Shown: positions 8,855-17,001, numbered from the stretch's first letter. The stretch is DNA of 64,000 bases from an uncultured Desulfovibrio sp. (GCA_913060505.1 CAJXRQ010000006.1:58750-122749), one strand, 5' to 3'. Program-made: numbers and translations. The notes: a model not told the origin generated them from the letters alone.

Positions 8855-10072
8855 TTACGAGGCAGAAGTGTTTCCAAGCAACTGCGAAGCCAGATACGCA
8901 TGCCCCTTGTCCATCGAGTATTCATAGTCCATGTCCCAATGAATCCGGGCGCTCATGGCTATATGCGGCAATGGGACGAACTTCGCAGAGCCAGAAAGCA
9001 ACGCACGGTAGCAGGGGTCCGCAATAACAAGATCCACGGAGGGATCGTTCATCAGCTTGCTGATTTCACCCTCATCGTCCGTATCGCGATCTGCCTTGCC
9101 GCGTTCCGCCAAAAGGCCGATGTTGCCTTCATTGCCCCGGAAAAGCGGATCGCTCGGCGTGACGGAAATCACATTGACCTGAGAAATGCCGAAGTCATGA
9201 TTCAGGCAGTACTTCAATCCATACCCAAGAGTCGGCTCCCCGACGACCAACACATGCTCATAAGGTGCAGACTGGACAGGTTTTGCAGGTGAAAAGTCCT
9301 TTTCCCCCTGCAGCAGGGCCATATAGGCCTCGCGTCCTGCCAATCCAACGGGCATACCCGCCACAAAGGGAATGCCGTAATCGGCATACATGCGTTCGGC
9401 CAATTTCAATCCGCTGGTGGAGACCACGGCATTCATGGCCGCTCCGGGCGCCTGGCGTACTCCTTCAAGCGAATCGGCCTGGCCGGGAACAGGAGCCGAT
9501 AAAACACCCACAGGCTCGAAACCGGTCGAGGCGATGGTCTCGAACAACGGGTCAAGATGGCTTTCCTTGCCTGTAGACAAATGAATGGCCCCAAGCACGT
9601 TGATGCCTTTCGGATGTTTGGGAGCATCCGGGTCCATGAATTTGTCGGCCAAAGCCAGCAATGCCTTGGAGGCGCCTTCGGGATACGGCTCGGAACCGGC
9701 TGTCGGCACCATGAACACGGGCATGTCCGTTCGGGACTCGATAGTACGGGCAAAGCCCTTGAGGTCCGTTCCGATGATCTCGGAAATAGGCGTTCCGGAC
9801 AAAGCCACAAAGCGGCGGTTCAACCCCTTTGCCGTTTCAACAATATTATTGATGAATTTATCGTCGTTCCCAAGAATGACGTCCATCTCCAGCAGGCCGG
9901 CACCGACGACCGTGGCTGGCCCGCGATACCAGCGGGGCTCGTCCTCGACGTTGATGTGCCATGCTCCGCCCGCCGGTCCGTAGACGACGACAAGCCCCTC
10001 GAAATCGTACAGGGCCGAGCTGACACCAAAATAGCCCGTGGCCAGAGGAAGAAGGTGGTGATATTCTTTCAT
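8855..10072 (-). CDS. Nitrogenase component 1-like subunit, beta type, without cluster cysteines
   Basis: A 405-residue member of the nitrogenase component-1/oxidoreductase superfamily (NifD/NifK/BchB-like). GMPVGLAGRE and LVVGEPTLGYGLKYCLN in the C-terminal half fit the repeated Rossmann domains. At the places where NifK-type proteins carry P-cluster cysteines, this protein has YGPAGGAW (instead of HGPxGC) and SGTPISEIIGTDL (instead of a cysteine before the xEIIGDD loop). The only cysteines are in KYCLN and ADPCYRA, far from the cluster site. ATG 10072 (MKEYHHLLPLA) follows AAAGGA and removes an unlikely 21-residue extension. It lies 32 bases after the partner subunit gene and probably forms a heterodimer with it. 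Confidence 0.85.
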   Translation of the reverse strand: MKEYHHLLPLATGYFGVSSALYDFEGLVVVYGPAGGAWHINVEDEPRWYRGPATVVGAGLLEMDVILGNDDKFINNIVETAKGLNRRFVALSGTPISEIIGTDLKGFARTIESRTDMPVFMVPTAGSEPYPEGASKALLALADKFMDPDAPKHPKGINVLGAIHLSTGKESHLDPLFETIASTGFEPVGVLSAPVPGQADSLEGVRQAPGAAMNAVVSTSGLKLAERMYADYGIPFVAGMPVGLAGREAYMALLQGEKDFSPAKPVQSAPYEHVLVVGEPTLGYGLKYCLNHDFGISQVNVISVTPSDPLFRGNEGNIGLLAERGKADRDTDDEGEISKLMNDPSVDLVIADPCYRALLSGSAKFVPLPHIAMSARIHWDMDYEYSMDKGHAYLASQLLGNTSAS

Positions 10073-10104
10073 GACAGTCCTTTTATATTGCGATGCGCTA
10101 CGCC

Positions 10105-11403
10105 TCAGATGAGAAAATCGTGACCGTAAATCCAATCGTGGTTGGAAATCGGATTAGCCATTGCTTCACGGGTCTGCTCCAGCATCCAGAGTGAGGCCTC
10201 GTAGCCATACTTTTGTTCCTGATAACGGGACAAGGGAACGTTGGCCGCATTGGTGCAATACATTCCGGCGTCGACCCCATAGGCGATTTCCACATGATCG
10301 AACGGCTGCGTCTGCCCGCAAAGTCCGGGATGCGAGGCGTTATAGACCATGATGTCCGGCGCCTGCTCGCGCAGCTGACCGATAAGTTCCCATTCATAGG
10401 GTTTGATGGTGCCCCGGGCGAAAAGCGTCTCCACGTTCAAGCCGTTTTCCAGCAGGAACAGGGCCAGCTCAAAGGGGCTGCCGTTGATGCTGCATCCAAC
10501 GGCCACGGATTTGCCGCGAAGCTCTTCGAAAATGGGTTCAGCCGCTTGCCGGGCCTTTTGTTCGTGGTTGTCGATGTCCAGGGAACGGCCCACGGCCTCG
10601 CCGATCTTTCCATACTGTTGCCTGATGGTAGAGAAACCATACGAAGTGGGCGCAAAGCATGTTGGTATGCCCATTTCCTTGTCCATTTTCCCGCTCAATC
10701 CATTAGCCAGAGGATGCAGGACCACTGAGGCGCGTCCTTTCGCCATGCGGGCAAATTCCTTCAGATCATGGCACAGGGGAATCTGGACAACTTCGTCCAT
10801 GCCGCCATCGGCCAGGACCTGATACAGTTCGCTCTGAGCGGACAAGGGCATGAATGTGCCGAGCAAATTAACCACGCCATCGTCAGGAACGCGAGGTTCG
10901 TGCTTCAGGAAGTCGAAAAACGAGGTATAGGCAGAAGTAAAAGGCGACTCCTTGAGACCGATGGTGATGGGAGCCATGGCCCCGAGAATGATCCGTTTGC
11001 CCGTGGATGCCTCCAGCCTGTTGATGACTCCCGTAAAATCGGTACCCAGAATGTAGTCCGGGCAGCCCACGATAAGAAAGATCACCTTTTCGTCGCGGCG
11101 GGCCGCAATATCCGCTATCCCTTTTTCCATTTTGTCCAAATGGTTGCCCATGGTCATGTCCAGTTCGGACAGGCAGAGCATGTAGAAACGTTCAGTAAAA
11201 CCACGAGCATGAGCCATGAAAGCCGAGTGCCGTAAACAGGCCGACGGTCCGACCATGACAGCCACGGACTCCGGCAATAACAGACAGGTTTCAATGACTC
11301 CCCAGCCTGCGAGGTTTGGCCCCACTCCTTCCAGAGGGGCAAAGGGAAAATCCGGTTTTTCCTTCAGGTCTTCCACCCTGATTCGGGCGTGATCCAAGTC
11401 CAT
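10105..11403 (-). CDS. Nitrogenase component 1-like subunit, alpha type, with three cluster cysteines
   Basis: A 432-residue NifD-like protein. C40 (VIETCLLLP), C56 (VGPSACLRH) and C114 (VGCPDYILGTDF) align by context with the three P-cluster ligands of NifD and the three [4Fe-4S] ligands of BchN-like proteins. GGAGGA lies 8-13 bases before the ATG. With the cysteine-less partner this would give one three-cysteine cluster site per heterodimer, as in dark-operative protochlorophyllide reductase, where an aspartate of the other subunit completes it. FeMo-cofactor ligands typical of true NifD are not recognisable. The substrate is unknown. Confidence 0.87.
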   Translation of the reverse strand: MDLDHARIRVEDLKEKPDFPFAPLEGVGPNLAGWGVIETCLLLPESVAVMVGPSACLRHSAFMAHARGFTERFYMLCLSELDMTMGNHLDKMEKGIADIAARRDEKVIFLIVGCPDYILGTDFTGVINRLEASTGKRIILGAMAPITIGLKESPFTSAYTSFFDFLKHEPRVPDDGVVNLLGTFMPLSAQSELYQVLADGGMDEVVQIPLCHDLKEFARMAKGRASVVLHPLANGLSGKMDKEMGIPTCFAPTSYGFSTIRQQYGKIGEAVGRSLDIDNHEQKARQAAEPIFEELRGKSVAVGCSINGSPFELALFLLENGLNVETLFARGTIKPYEWELIGQLREQAPDIMVYNASHPGLCGQTQPFDHVEIAYGVDAGMYCTNAANVPLSRYQEQKYGYEASLWMLEQTREAMANPISNHDWIYGHDFLI

Positions 11404-11428
11404 TATGATTCTCCTCCCTTATATGCGA

Positions 11429-12196
11429 TCAGGCAGCGTTACGGCTTGCCGCGAAATTGACGATGGTCCGGCCCAAATCGAAAAAACGCTTTGACGTGGG
11501 CAACGAACGATCACCCTCGACAATGGTTTTTCCTTCTTCCTCAAAACGGTGGATGGCCGTATCGCGCGGAATCACGCCGATAACCGAGGTATCCATTTTA
11601 TGCGCGAACTCCTCCACGCGCTCCACCTCGTCGTCCATATCCCGGCAGTTCAGAATCAGGCCGCCCAATTCCGCATAGTTGCGGTCCGCAAAGTTGCGCA
11701 AAGCCAAAATGATGTTCTTGGCGGCCAGCAAGGCCATCTTTTCACCCGAGGTGACGATACAGACCTTGTCTGCAAAGCCCTCACGCATGGGGACGGCAAT
11801 ACCACCGCACACGATATCCGCCATGATGTCGTACAGGACGACATCCGGCCGGTAGGTGTCATAGGCTCCCATTTCGTCCAGCAGATCGAACGCCGTGAGC
11901 ATGCCCCGCCCAAAACAGCCGACACCGGGTGTGGGGCCGCCGACTTCCAGACAGGCAACATCGCCGAATCCGCGCCTGATGATGGCGTCCAGCGCTTCCG
12001 GCTGCCCCTGCTCCTGCAAATATTGAAGGATGGGCGGCGGAGGTGTTCCGCCGAGCAGGTTGATGGTGGAATCGGTTTTTGGGTCGCAACCAAGCTGCAT
12101 GACGTTGTATCCGTCCAGCCCCAACGCTGCGGAAATGCAGGAAGTCACCGTAGACTTACCGATACCGCCCTTTCCGTAAATTGCTACCTTGATCAA
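11429..12196 (-). CDS. NifH-like ATP-dependent reductase (nitrogenase iron protein family)
   Basis: A 255-residue P-loop ATPase. Walker A is GKGGIGKST (residues 8-16). C94 in GVGCFGRG and C130 in IVCGGIAVP are the two cluster ligands that bind a [4Fe-4S] cluster between two monomers; R97 corresponds to the ADP-ribosylated arginine region of NifH. Such proteins pass electrons to a component-1-type partner upon ATP hydrolysis. The start is TTG at 12196, overlapping the stop of the radical SAM gene as TTGA and preceded by AAGGAG, so translation is coupled. No nifE, nifN or nifB is near, so this is a nitrogenase-like, not nitrogen-fixing, set. Confidence 0.93.
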   Translation of the reverse strand: MIKVAIYGKGGIGKSTVTSCISAALGLDGYNVMQLGCDPKTDSTINLLGGTPPPPILQYLQEQGQPEALDAIIRRGFGDVACLEVGGPTPGVGCFGRGMLTAFDLLDEMGAYDTYRPDVVLYDIMADIVCGGIAVPMREGFADKVCIVTSGEKMALLAAKNIILALRNFADRNYAELGGLILNCRDMDDEVERVEEFAHKMDTSVIGVIPRDTAIHRFEEEGKTIVEGDRSLPTSKRFFDLGRTIVNFAASRNAA

Positions 12197-13203
12197 AGCT
12201 GCTCTCCTTGCATTTTAAGTGAATGCCCCTTGTCCTTGCCTGCGGTCCTTCCGGCCCGTTTCAAAACATTTTTTGCCTCGTCAACCGAGACGTAGCGCTT
12301 GTGGGTGGTAATCTGAAATTCGTACTCGATCTTGTCCTTCCTGCTTTGCAGAAACGGATTGCAATTGGGCATGATCACGTTGGCCCCGCCCTGCGCCATG
12401 GCACGATACTGACCGTTGTCCGGATCCAGTGTCGCCACGGTGTTGGCCGCAGCCATATGCGTGTTCCCGGTGACTATCCTGGTCAGAGCAAAAACGCGCA
12501 GCATCAGTTCGATGTCCCCTGCGGCTTCATCCTTGAGCGGTGTTTGCGCATGGGGAATGAAGGGACCGATATTGATCATGTCCGGCTGAAATTCCTGAAA
12601 AAAAAGAATATCATCACAGAGATCTTCCAGCGTCTGGCCGGGTAATCCCACGATGTTGCCCACTCCGACCTGAAATCCGAGTTCACGCAACTCGTCGATG
12701 TTCCGCAAACGATCCTCAAGCCTGAATCCCGAGCGCATGCGCGTGTAAAGTTCGGGATTCATGGTTTCATGCTTCATGAGGTACCGCTCGGCCCCGGCAT
12801 CCCTGAAGGCAATCAAGTCCTCACGACAACGCCGCCCCAGACTCAGGGTGATGGCCACGTCGGCTCCGTCCAGAATTCGCTCAATGATGGAGCAGACCTT
12901 GGCGCGGGTATAATGCGGATCTTCCCCCGATTGCAGAACAACAGTCTTGAGCCCGGCCTCCGCAACGGCCAAGGCCGTGTTCACGATGTCGTTCCCACTC
13001 ATGCGAAACCGTTTGCATTGGTCATTATCCTTCAACAGGCCACAATACAGGTCGTTACATCGACAGTAGTTGGAAAAATGAACCACCCCCCGCAATTGGG
13101 CAGTGTCTCCGACCTGATCCCGCCGGACCCGGTCAGCTTCAGCGAACAGGGCATCCTGATTGCCCTGGTCTCGAAGCGCATCGACAATGGTTTCTCGGTT
13201 CAT
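12193..13203 (-). CDS. HydE/BioB-like radical SAM protein with altered cysteine motif
   Basis: A 336-residue protein with the fold pattern of the HydE/PylB/BioB group: SNYCRCNDLYCGL near residue 40, LQSGEDPHY, SLGRRCREDL, RYLMKHETMNPELY, VGNIVGLPGQTLEDL, and IGPFIPHAQTPL, where HydE has very similar text. The radical SAM motif is not the usual CxxxCxxC: the three cysteines read CxCxxxxC, and the position of the central cysteine holds Asp. I checked this codon by codon. Start ATG 13203 lies 20 bases after the stop of the hydrogenase-like gene. Whether it still binds [4Fe-4S] and SAM is open. It is unlikely to be the housekeeping HydE. Confidence 0.82.
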   Translation of the reverse strand: MNRETIVDALRDQGNQDALFAEADRVRRDQVGDTAQLRGVVHFSNYCRCNDLYCGLLKDNDQCKRFRMSGNDIVNTALAVAEAGLKTVVLQSGEDPHYTRAKVCSIIERILDGADVAITLSLGRRCREDLIAFRDAGAERYLMKHETMNPELYTRMRSGFRLEDRLRNIDELRELGFQVGVGNIVGLPGQTLEDLCDDILFFQEFQPDMINIGPFIPHAQTPLKDEAAGDIELMLRVFALTRIVTGNTHMAAANTVATLDPDNGQYRAMAQGGANVIMPNCNPFLQSRKDKIEYEFQITTHKRYVSVDEAKNVLKRAGRTAGKDKGHSLKMQGEQL

Positions 13204-13223
13204 GACAGCCACTCGCAGATTGA

Positions 13224-14903
13224 TTATTTTGCGTTCACGACGCTGGTACGTCCGGTATCCGTATCTTCGACAACCACAAGGCACGCGTTGCATGGGTCCA
13301 GCTCATGCACGGTACGGAAAATTTCCAGGGGGTGTTCGGGATCTGCAACCGCAGTCCCCACAAGAGCGCGTTCCAAAGGCCCTCGCACTCCACCTTCGTC
13401 ACGCGGAGAAAAATTCCACAGGGAAGGGATAAGATAGTCGTGGCTTTCGACCCGGTTGTTTTCCAACCGTATGGTATGCACCAGCGCTCCGCGCGGAACT
13501 TCCACGCAACCGTGCCCCACTCCCGAAGCAGGCAGGTTCAATTCCGAGCAGAGAGCACCACTTTCGTGCGGCAAGGACGCTTCCAGTTCATCCAGCCATT
13601 GCAAGCAGGCATCGGACAAAACCATGGACTCTGTGCCTCGCGACACGACACGACCGATGGTGGAATTAAGGGCCGCCAGAGACAGGCCGCAACCTTCGAG
13701 AATATCGGACGTTATCCGGCCAACAGCATCCGTTCCATGGGCAAGACCACCCAAAACCCTGGCTAACGGTCCGGCCTCGCAGGCCTCGCCACAAAGCCGC
13801 GGAGCAGGCAACCAGAAGGCGTTTGCCAACTTGTTCCAATGAAATGCAGGATCAGATTCCCCCGGTTGCAGGCGATAATGGTTTCGGTCCGTTTCATTCC
13901 AGTCAGGATCAGACAATTCAGAAATGTCGTCCACATGGTATGTCCGCACCGCCCACGCTCCGGGAACTCCCGTTCCCTCAGACTCCGTAGAGATGAATCC
14001 GCCGGGCAAAAAGGCGTGTTCCTGCCGGGGATGGGCAAAATCCTCCCAAGCCAGAAAAGCAGATCCCCGCCCGATGTCCGACCAATGCCCGTAAACCCTT
14101 GCCAACCGTTGCAGGTCTTCCAAAAACACTGTCTGGATGAAATCCTTGCATTGGCAAAGTAATCCCCGCAGTTGTCCAAGGACTTCAGGACCGAGATCCA
14201 TATTTTCCGGAAGCCCCCCTGGCCGATAGGCGGAAAAACCATCAGGACCGCATCCCAACAGGGACAAAGCTTGGGTGATAACACAGCCAGTTTTTAACGA
14301 CTCGAAGCTGTGGGAGGCCACAAGCAGGTGGAATTCATCCGGACCATGATAGTCCGGGGCCCCCTGCGACGAGAGGGAATCCATACCTTCACGAACGTCA
14401 AAAAAAGTCCGCAGGCGTTCCTTGGTATTCAGAAAATATTCCCGATCACGGTCGGACTGTCCGGCCAATCCGGCAGGATCAGCCCGAAGCGCCGAGGCAG
14501 GACATATCCAGTCCGAAAGGTGAAATTGGTAAACATGGAGCAGATGCTCCTGAATACATCGCAGGGATTGAACAATGCTGCGGACCTGAATGGCGCAATG
14601 CGGAAGGACGACGCCTGCCAAATCCTCCAGAGCACGAATTGCGGCAAGGGCGTGCCCGTCGTTGCACAGGCAGTGAGCCTGTTGAACGAGTTGCGGACGG
14701 CCCTGCGCATCAAGCCCACCCCGCAAAAGCAGGTTCATATTGCGCATCATTCGACCGGTGCTCCAGGCATCAGCCACCCGGCCGTCAGTAAGCCGGACGC
14801 GAATCACAAAGGTATTTCCCGTACACTCGACAACTTTCCGAGTGCACGATCCATGTTCCGTAGCTTGTTCTACCGCAAGAGCGGCAGCGGTATTTTTCGT
14901 CAT
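13224..14903 (-). CDS. Lone [NiFe]-hydrogenase large-subunit-like protein with altered metal motifs
   Basis: A 559-residue protein. Its N-terminal half has STGRMMRNMNLLLRG and AHCLCNDGHALAAIRALED, matching the L1 region RxCGVCxxxH of [NiFe] large subunits, but with C78-x-C80 in place of CxxC; H84 is kept. The C-terminal L2 motif is DPCNAC (C538, C541), as in DPCxxCxxH, but lacks the final histidine and continues 18 residues. Two to four cysteines could therefore still hold Ni-Fe. No small subunit and no maturation protease gene is adjacent. ATG 14903 has a GGGGAG site; the longer frame from 14972 starts inside the leader. It is first in the operon and the probable client of HypCDE. Confidence 0.8.
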   Translation of the reverse strand: MTKNTAAALAVEQATEHGSCTRKVVECTGNTFVIRVRLTDGRVADAWSTGRMMRNMNLLLRGGLDAQGRPQLVQQAHCLCNDGHALAAIRALEDLAGVVLPHCAIQVRSIVQSLRCIQEHLLHVYQFHLSDWICPASALRADPAGLAGQSDRDREYFLNTKERLRTFFDVREGMDSLSSQGAPDYHGPDEFHLLVASHSFESLKTGCVITQALSLLGCGPDGFSAYRPGGLPENMDLGPEVLGQLRGLLCQCKDFIQTVFLEDLQRLARVYGHWSDIGRGSAFLAWEDFAHPRQEHAFLPGGFISTESEGTGVPGAWAVRTYHVDDISELSDPDWNETDRNHYRLQPGESDPAFHWNKLANAFWLPAPRLCGEACEAGPLARVLGGLAHGTDAVGRITSDILEGCGLSLAALNSTIGRVVSRGTESMVLSDACLQWLDELEASLPHESGALCSELNLPASGVGHGCVEVPRGALVHTIRLENNRVESHDYLIPSLWNFSPRDEGGVRGPLERALVGTAVADPEHPLEIFRTVHELDPCNACLVVVEDTDTGRTSVVNAK

Positions 14904-14908
14904 GGTCT

Positions 14909-14924
14909 CCCCGGTTGCCCGGGG
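14909..14924 (-). promoter_or_regulatory. Hairpin over the ribosome binding site of the first operon gene
   Basis: A perfect CCCCGG-GCAA-CCGGGG hairpin with a GNRA tetraloop ends inside the GGGGAG ribosome binding site. Its formation would mask initiation at 14903. A second stem, AGGGCGA (14985-14991 region) with TCGCCCT (14963-14969 region), lies further upstream in the same leader. Confidence 0.5.
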
Positions 14925-15048
14925 AAGGGGTGGGAGCGAAAGGCGATGACGCATTCTCGGAAAGGGCGACACGTCAAGGCACGCTCGCCCTAAGGTCAGA
15001 AACCCCCTTCCCGCAGGATACGTTCACAACAAAAATCACAGATGGGTT

Positions 15049-15120
15049 ACAATACAGGCGTACGTAACACGTGTCAATATACAGTAACACTTCTTGCCAC
15101 TTATTATTAACAAGTAACAC
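15049..15120 (-). promoter_or_regulatory. Promoter of the nitrogenase-like operon with three phased GTGTTAC repeats
   Basis: Read on the minus strand, TTGACA (15077-15072) and TATTGT (15054-15049) are separated by 17 bases, a good sigma-70-type promoter giving a leader of about 140 nt. GTGTTAC occurs three times as direct repeats at 15114-15120, 15084-15090 and 15064-15070, with starts 30 and 20 bp apart, so all lie on the same helix face. The lowest copy is in the promoter spacer. This suggests an operator for a multimeric regulator. The same heptamer occurs once upstream of hydA (1147-1153). Confidence 0.6.
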
Positions 15121-15233
15121 TAAAATGGCCATACAAAAAGGTTCAAAAGAAATATTCCCAAAGACTTCAGCCACAAAATAAAAGAGAATAAGAATCTTTT
15201 GCAGATTAATGCGAACTGTGTGAGTGTAAAAAT

Positions 15234-16769
15234 ATGGCAATAAGAATAGGACGAATTGACGAACTCAGCCTGACGCAGGAAACCAAACAGAACAGCCTGC
15301 TGGCAGCAATAGCGAAAAGTGCGGAAGAACTGACGAGTGGAAAAGGCTGGCCCAACGGAGTCATAGATCTGATGGCCGACCTTGGGCGCATAACCCGTGT
15401 CAGCCGCGTATGGATTTTTCAGGTCATCGAAATCAATGACGACTATATCATTCAGGACTACCCCTTTGAATGGGCAGACTCAGCCGGGCATGCCCAGCTT
15501 TCCATGCCCAAATTCAACACGTTTCGAAGAGAAGTGAAAAACGCTTCTCCCGAGTATAAACAAATGCTGGAGAGCCGAAAACGAGGCGAATGGCAGAGCG
15601 TTATCGTATCCCAGCTGGATGCGGGAGAATTCAGAGAGAACCTTGAAGGACAGGGAATTCTCTCCATGCTCACCATCCCCATCATCGTGGAAGGAAAATG
15701 GTGGGGCATTCTGGGCTTTGACGACTGCAAACGGGAGTACCATTGGAGCGAGGTGGAAATTGCCCTGTTGCGGACCGCCACATACCTTCTCTCCAACGCC
15801 ATCCTGCGCGACAGGCTTTCCTCCAAGACCAAGCAGTTTGAAATTCTGAAGGGCATTACCGACGCCAGCACGTGGGAACTGGATCTCGTCAGCGGACATT
15901 TCTGGTGCAGCCCGGAAGTCTTCGCCTCCCAGAATGGGCTGACGGAAAACATCCATATGTCTCAGATCCGGGCACTCCGCCGCATTCATCCGCAGGATCG
16001 CAAAAACGTCTTTGCAAGCATCCGCGAGCACATCAGGGAGGGCAAAAACACCTTCCGCAAGGATTTGCGCGTTGCCCGCGACTGCGGCGAATATGTATGG
16101 ATTGAAATCATTGCACAACTTTCCACAAACGAAAAACACGAACTGCGCAAGCTCTCGGGCATTGCCGTGGAAATACTGAAACGCAAACAGGAAGAGGAAA
16201 AATTACGCCAAAAGGCCAACAAGGATCCGCTCACCGGGGTGGATAACCGCAGAAGCTTTGACAGGCATTTCGCCAAACTGATGTATCGATACAAGGAGTC
16301 CCACGAAATTTTCACCCTCTTGCTGTTGGACCTCGACCACTTCAAGAATGTGAACGACACATGGGGCCATGCCATGGGCGACGAAGTTTTGCGCCACATT
16401 ACGCGAATCTGCAAACGCAACTTGCGCGAGTCGGACCAACTGGCCCGCATTGGCGGCGAAGAATTCGCCATTTTGCTTTCCGGTATTGATGAAAATATGG
16501 CCCGAACCATTGGAGAACGCATTCGCATGGATGTCGAATCCCACCCCATGCAAACGAAAAACGGCCCCATCAGAATGACTTTGAGCCTTGGCGCCGCGGG
16601 CCTTGAACGGGATTCCGGAAGCAATTCCTGTGAGCAACTCTACCAACAGGCTGACAGCGCTCTGTACGCAGCAAAAAACAAAGGCCGGAACGCGCTGGTG
16701 GCTTGCCATGACATGGATGCAGCCGGTGAGAGATCCACATATGAATGGATTCAGCCGTCATGGTCCTAA
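15234..16769 (+). CDS. Diguanylate cyclase with GAF and PAS sensor domains
   Basis: A 511-residue soluble protein. A GAF-like domain covers about residues 20-190 (LTIPIIVEGKWWGILGFDD), a PAS/PAC domain about 205-320 (FRKDLRVARDCGEYVWIEI), and a GGDEF domain the rest. The active-site loop is GGEEF, an allowed active variant, and RESD five residues before it is an intact inhibitory I-site, so an active, product-controlled c-di-GMP synthase is expected. It is transcribed divergently from the nitrogenase-like operon across a shared 330-bp regulatory region. No strong ribosome binding site is visible before ATG 15234. Confidence 0.9.
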   Translation: MAIRIGRIDELSLTQETKQNSLLAAIAKSAEELTSGKGWPNGVIDLMADLGRITRVSRVWIFQVIEINDDYIIQDYPFEWADSAGHAQLSMPKFNTFRREVKNASPEYKQMLESRKRGEWQSVIVSQLDAGEFRENLEGQGILSMLTIPIIVEGKWWGILGFDDCKREYHWSEVEIALLRTATYLLSNAILRDRLSSKTKQFEILKGITDASTWELDLVSGHFWCSPEVFASQNGLTENIHMSQIRALRRIHPQDRKNVFASIREHIREGKNTFRKDLRVARDCGEYVWIEIIAQLSTNEKHELRKLSGIAVEILKRKQEEEKLRQKANKDPLTGVDNRRSFDRHFAKLMYRYKESHEIFTLLLLDLDHFKNVNDTWGHAMGDEVLRHITRICKRNLRESDQLARIGGEEFAILLSGIDENMARTIGERIRMDVESHPMQTKNGPIRMTLSLGAAGLERDSGSNSCEQLYQQADSALYAAKNKGRNALVACHDMDAAGERSTYEWIQPSWS

Positions 16770-16891
16770 AATCTGCCGCATAAGGCTGAACTTTCCAAAA
16801 AGAAAAAACACCCTCCTAATAGATTCTTCGTATTTTTTTCATTTTTTCACTTGACATTTGTTGGATATTCGCAAACTGTGCGTTGTTATAC

Positions 16892-16939
16892 ACCAGCGGC
16901 ACCCGTGGAGGCGCGGTCTGAATGTTGGCCGGCGCTGGT
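16892..16939 (+). ncRNA. 48-nt structured leader element, copy 1
   Basis: The ends ACCAGC and GCTGGT pair, enclosing GC-rich inner stems. The same 48-nt element, of identical length and with about 30 matching positions, lies upstream of the second RRM gene on the minus strand at 52961-53008. Position before two paralogous RNA-binding protein genes suggests a regulatory leader, perhaps an autoregulatory or cold-responsive one. Confidence 0.55.
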
Positions 16940-16961
16940 TTTTTCGGAGAACAGGTATTTC

Positions 16962-17001
16962 AAGAAGCAGTGTGCGCATCTTGTCCACTGCTTCTTTTTT
17001 T
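16962..17001 (+). terminator. Terminator hairpin inside the RRM gene leader (attenuator candidate)
   Basis: AAGAAGCAGTG (16962-16972) pairs perfectly with CACTGCTTCTT (16986-16996), followed by T residues. It lies between the 48-nt leader element and the RRM gene start at 17054, so it can act as an attenuator or end a short leader RNA. Confidence 0.65.

Noticed and set aside
8855..12196. Nitrogen fixation genes (nifHDK)
   Set aside because: No FeMo-cofactor ligands recognisable, one subunit lacks cluster cysteines and nifENB are absent; nitrogenase-like reductase is the better call.
12193..13203. Radical SAM gene taken as the housekeeping HydE of the [FeFe] system
   Set aside because: Its cysteine motif differs and it belongs to the nitrogenase-like operon, not the hydrogenase locus.
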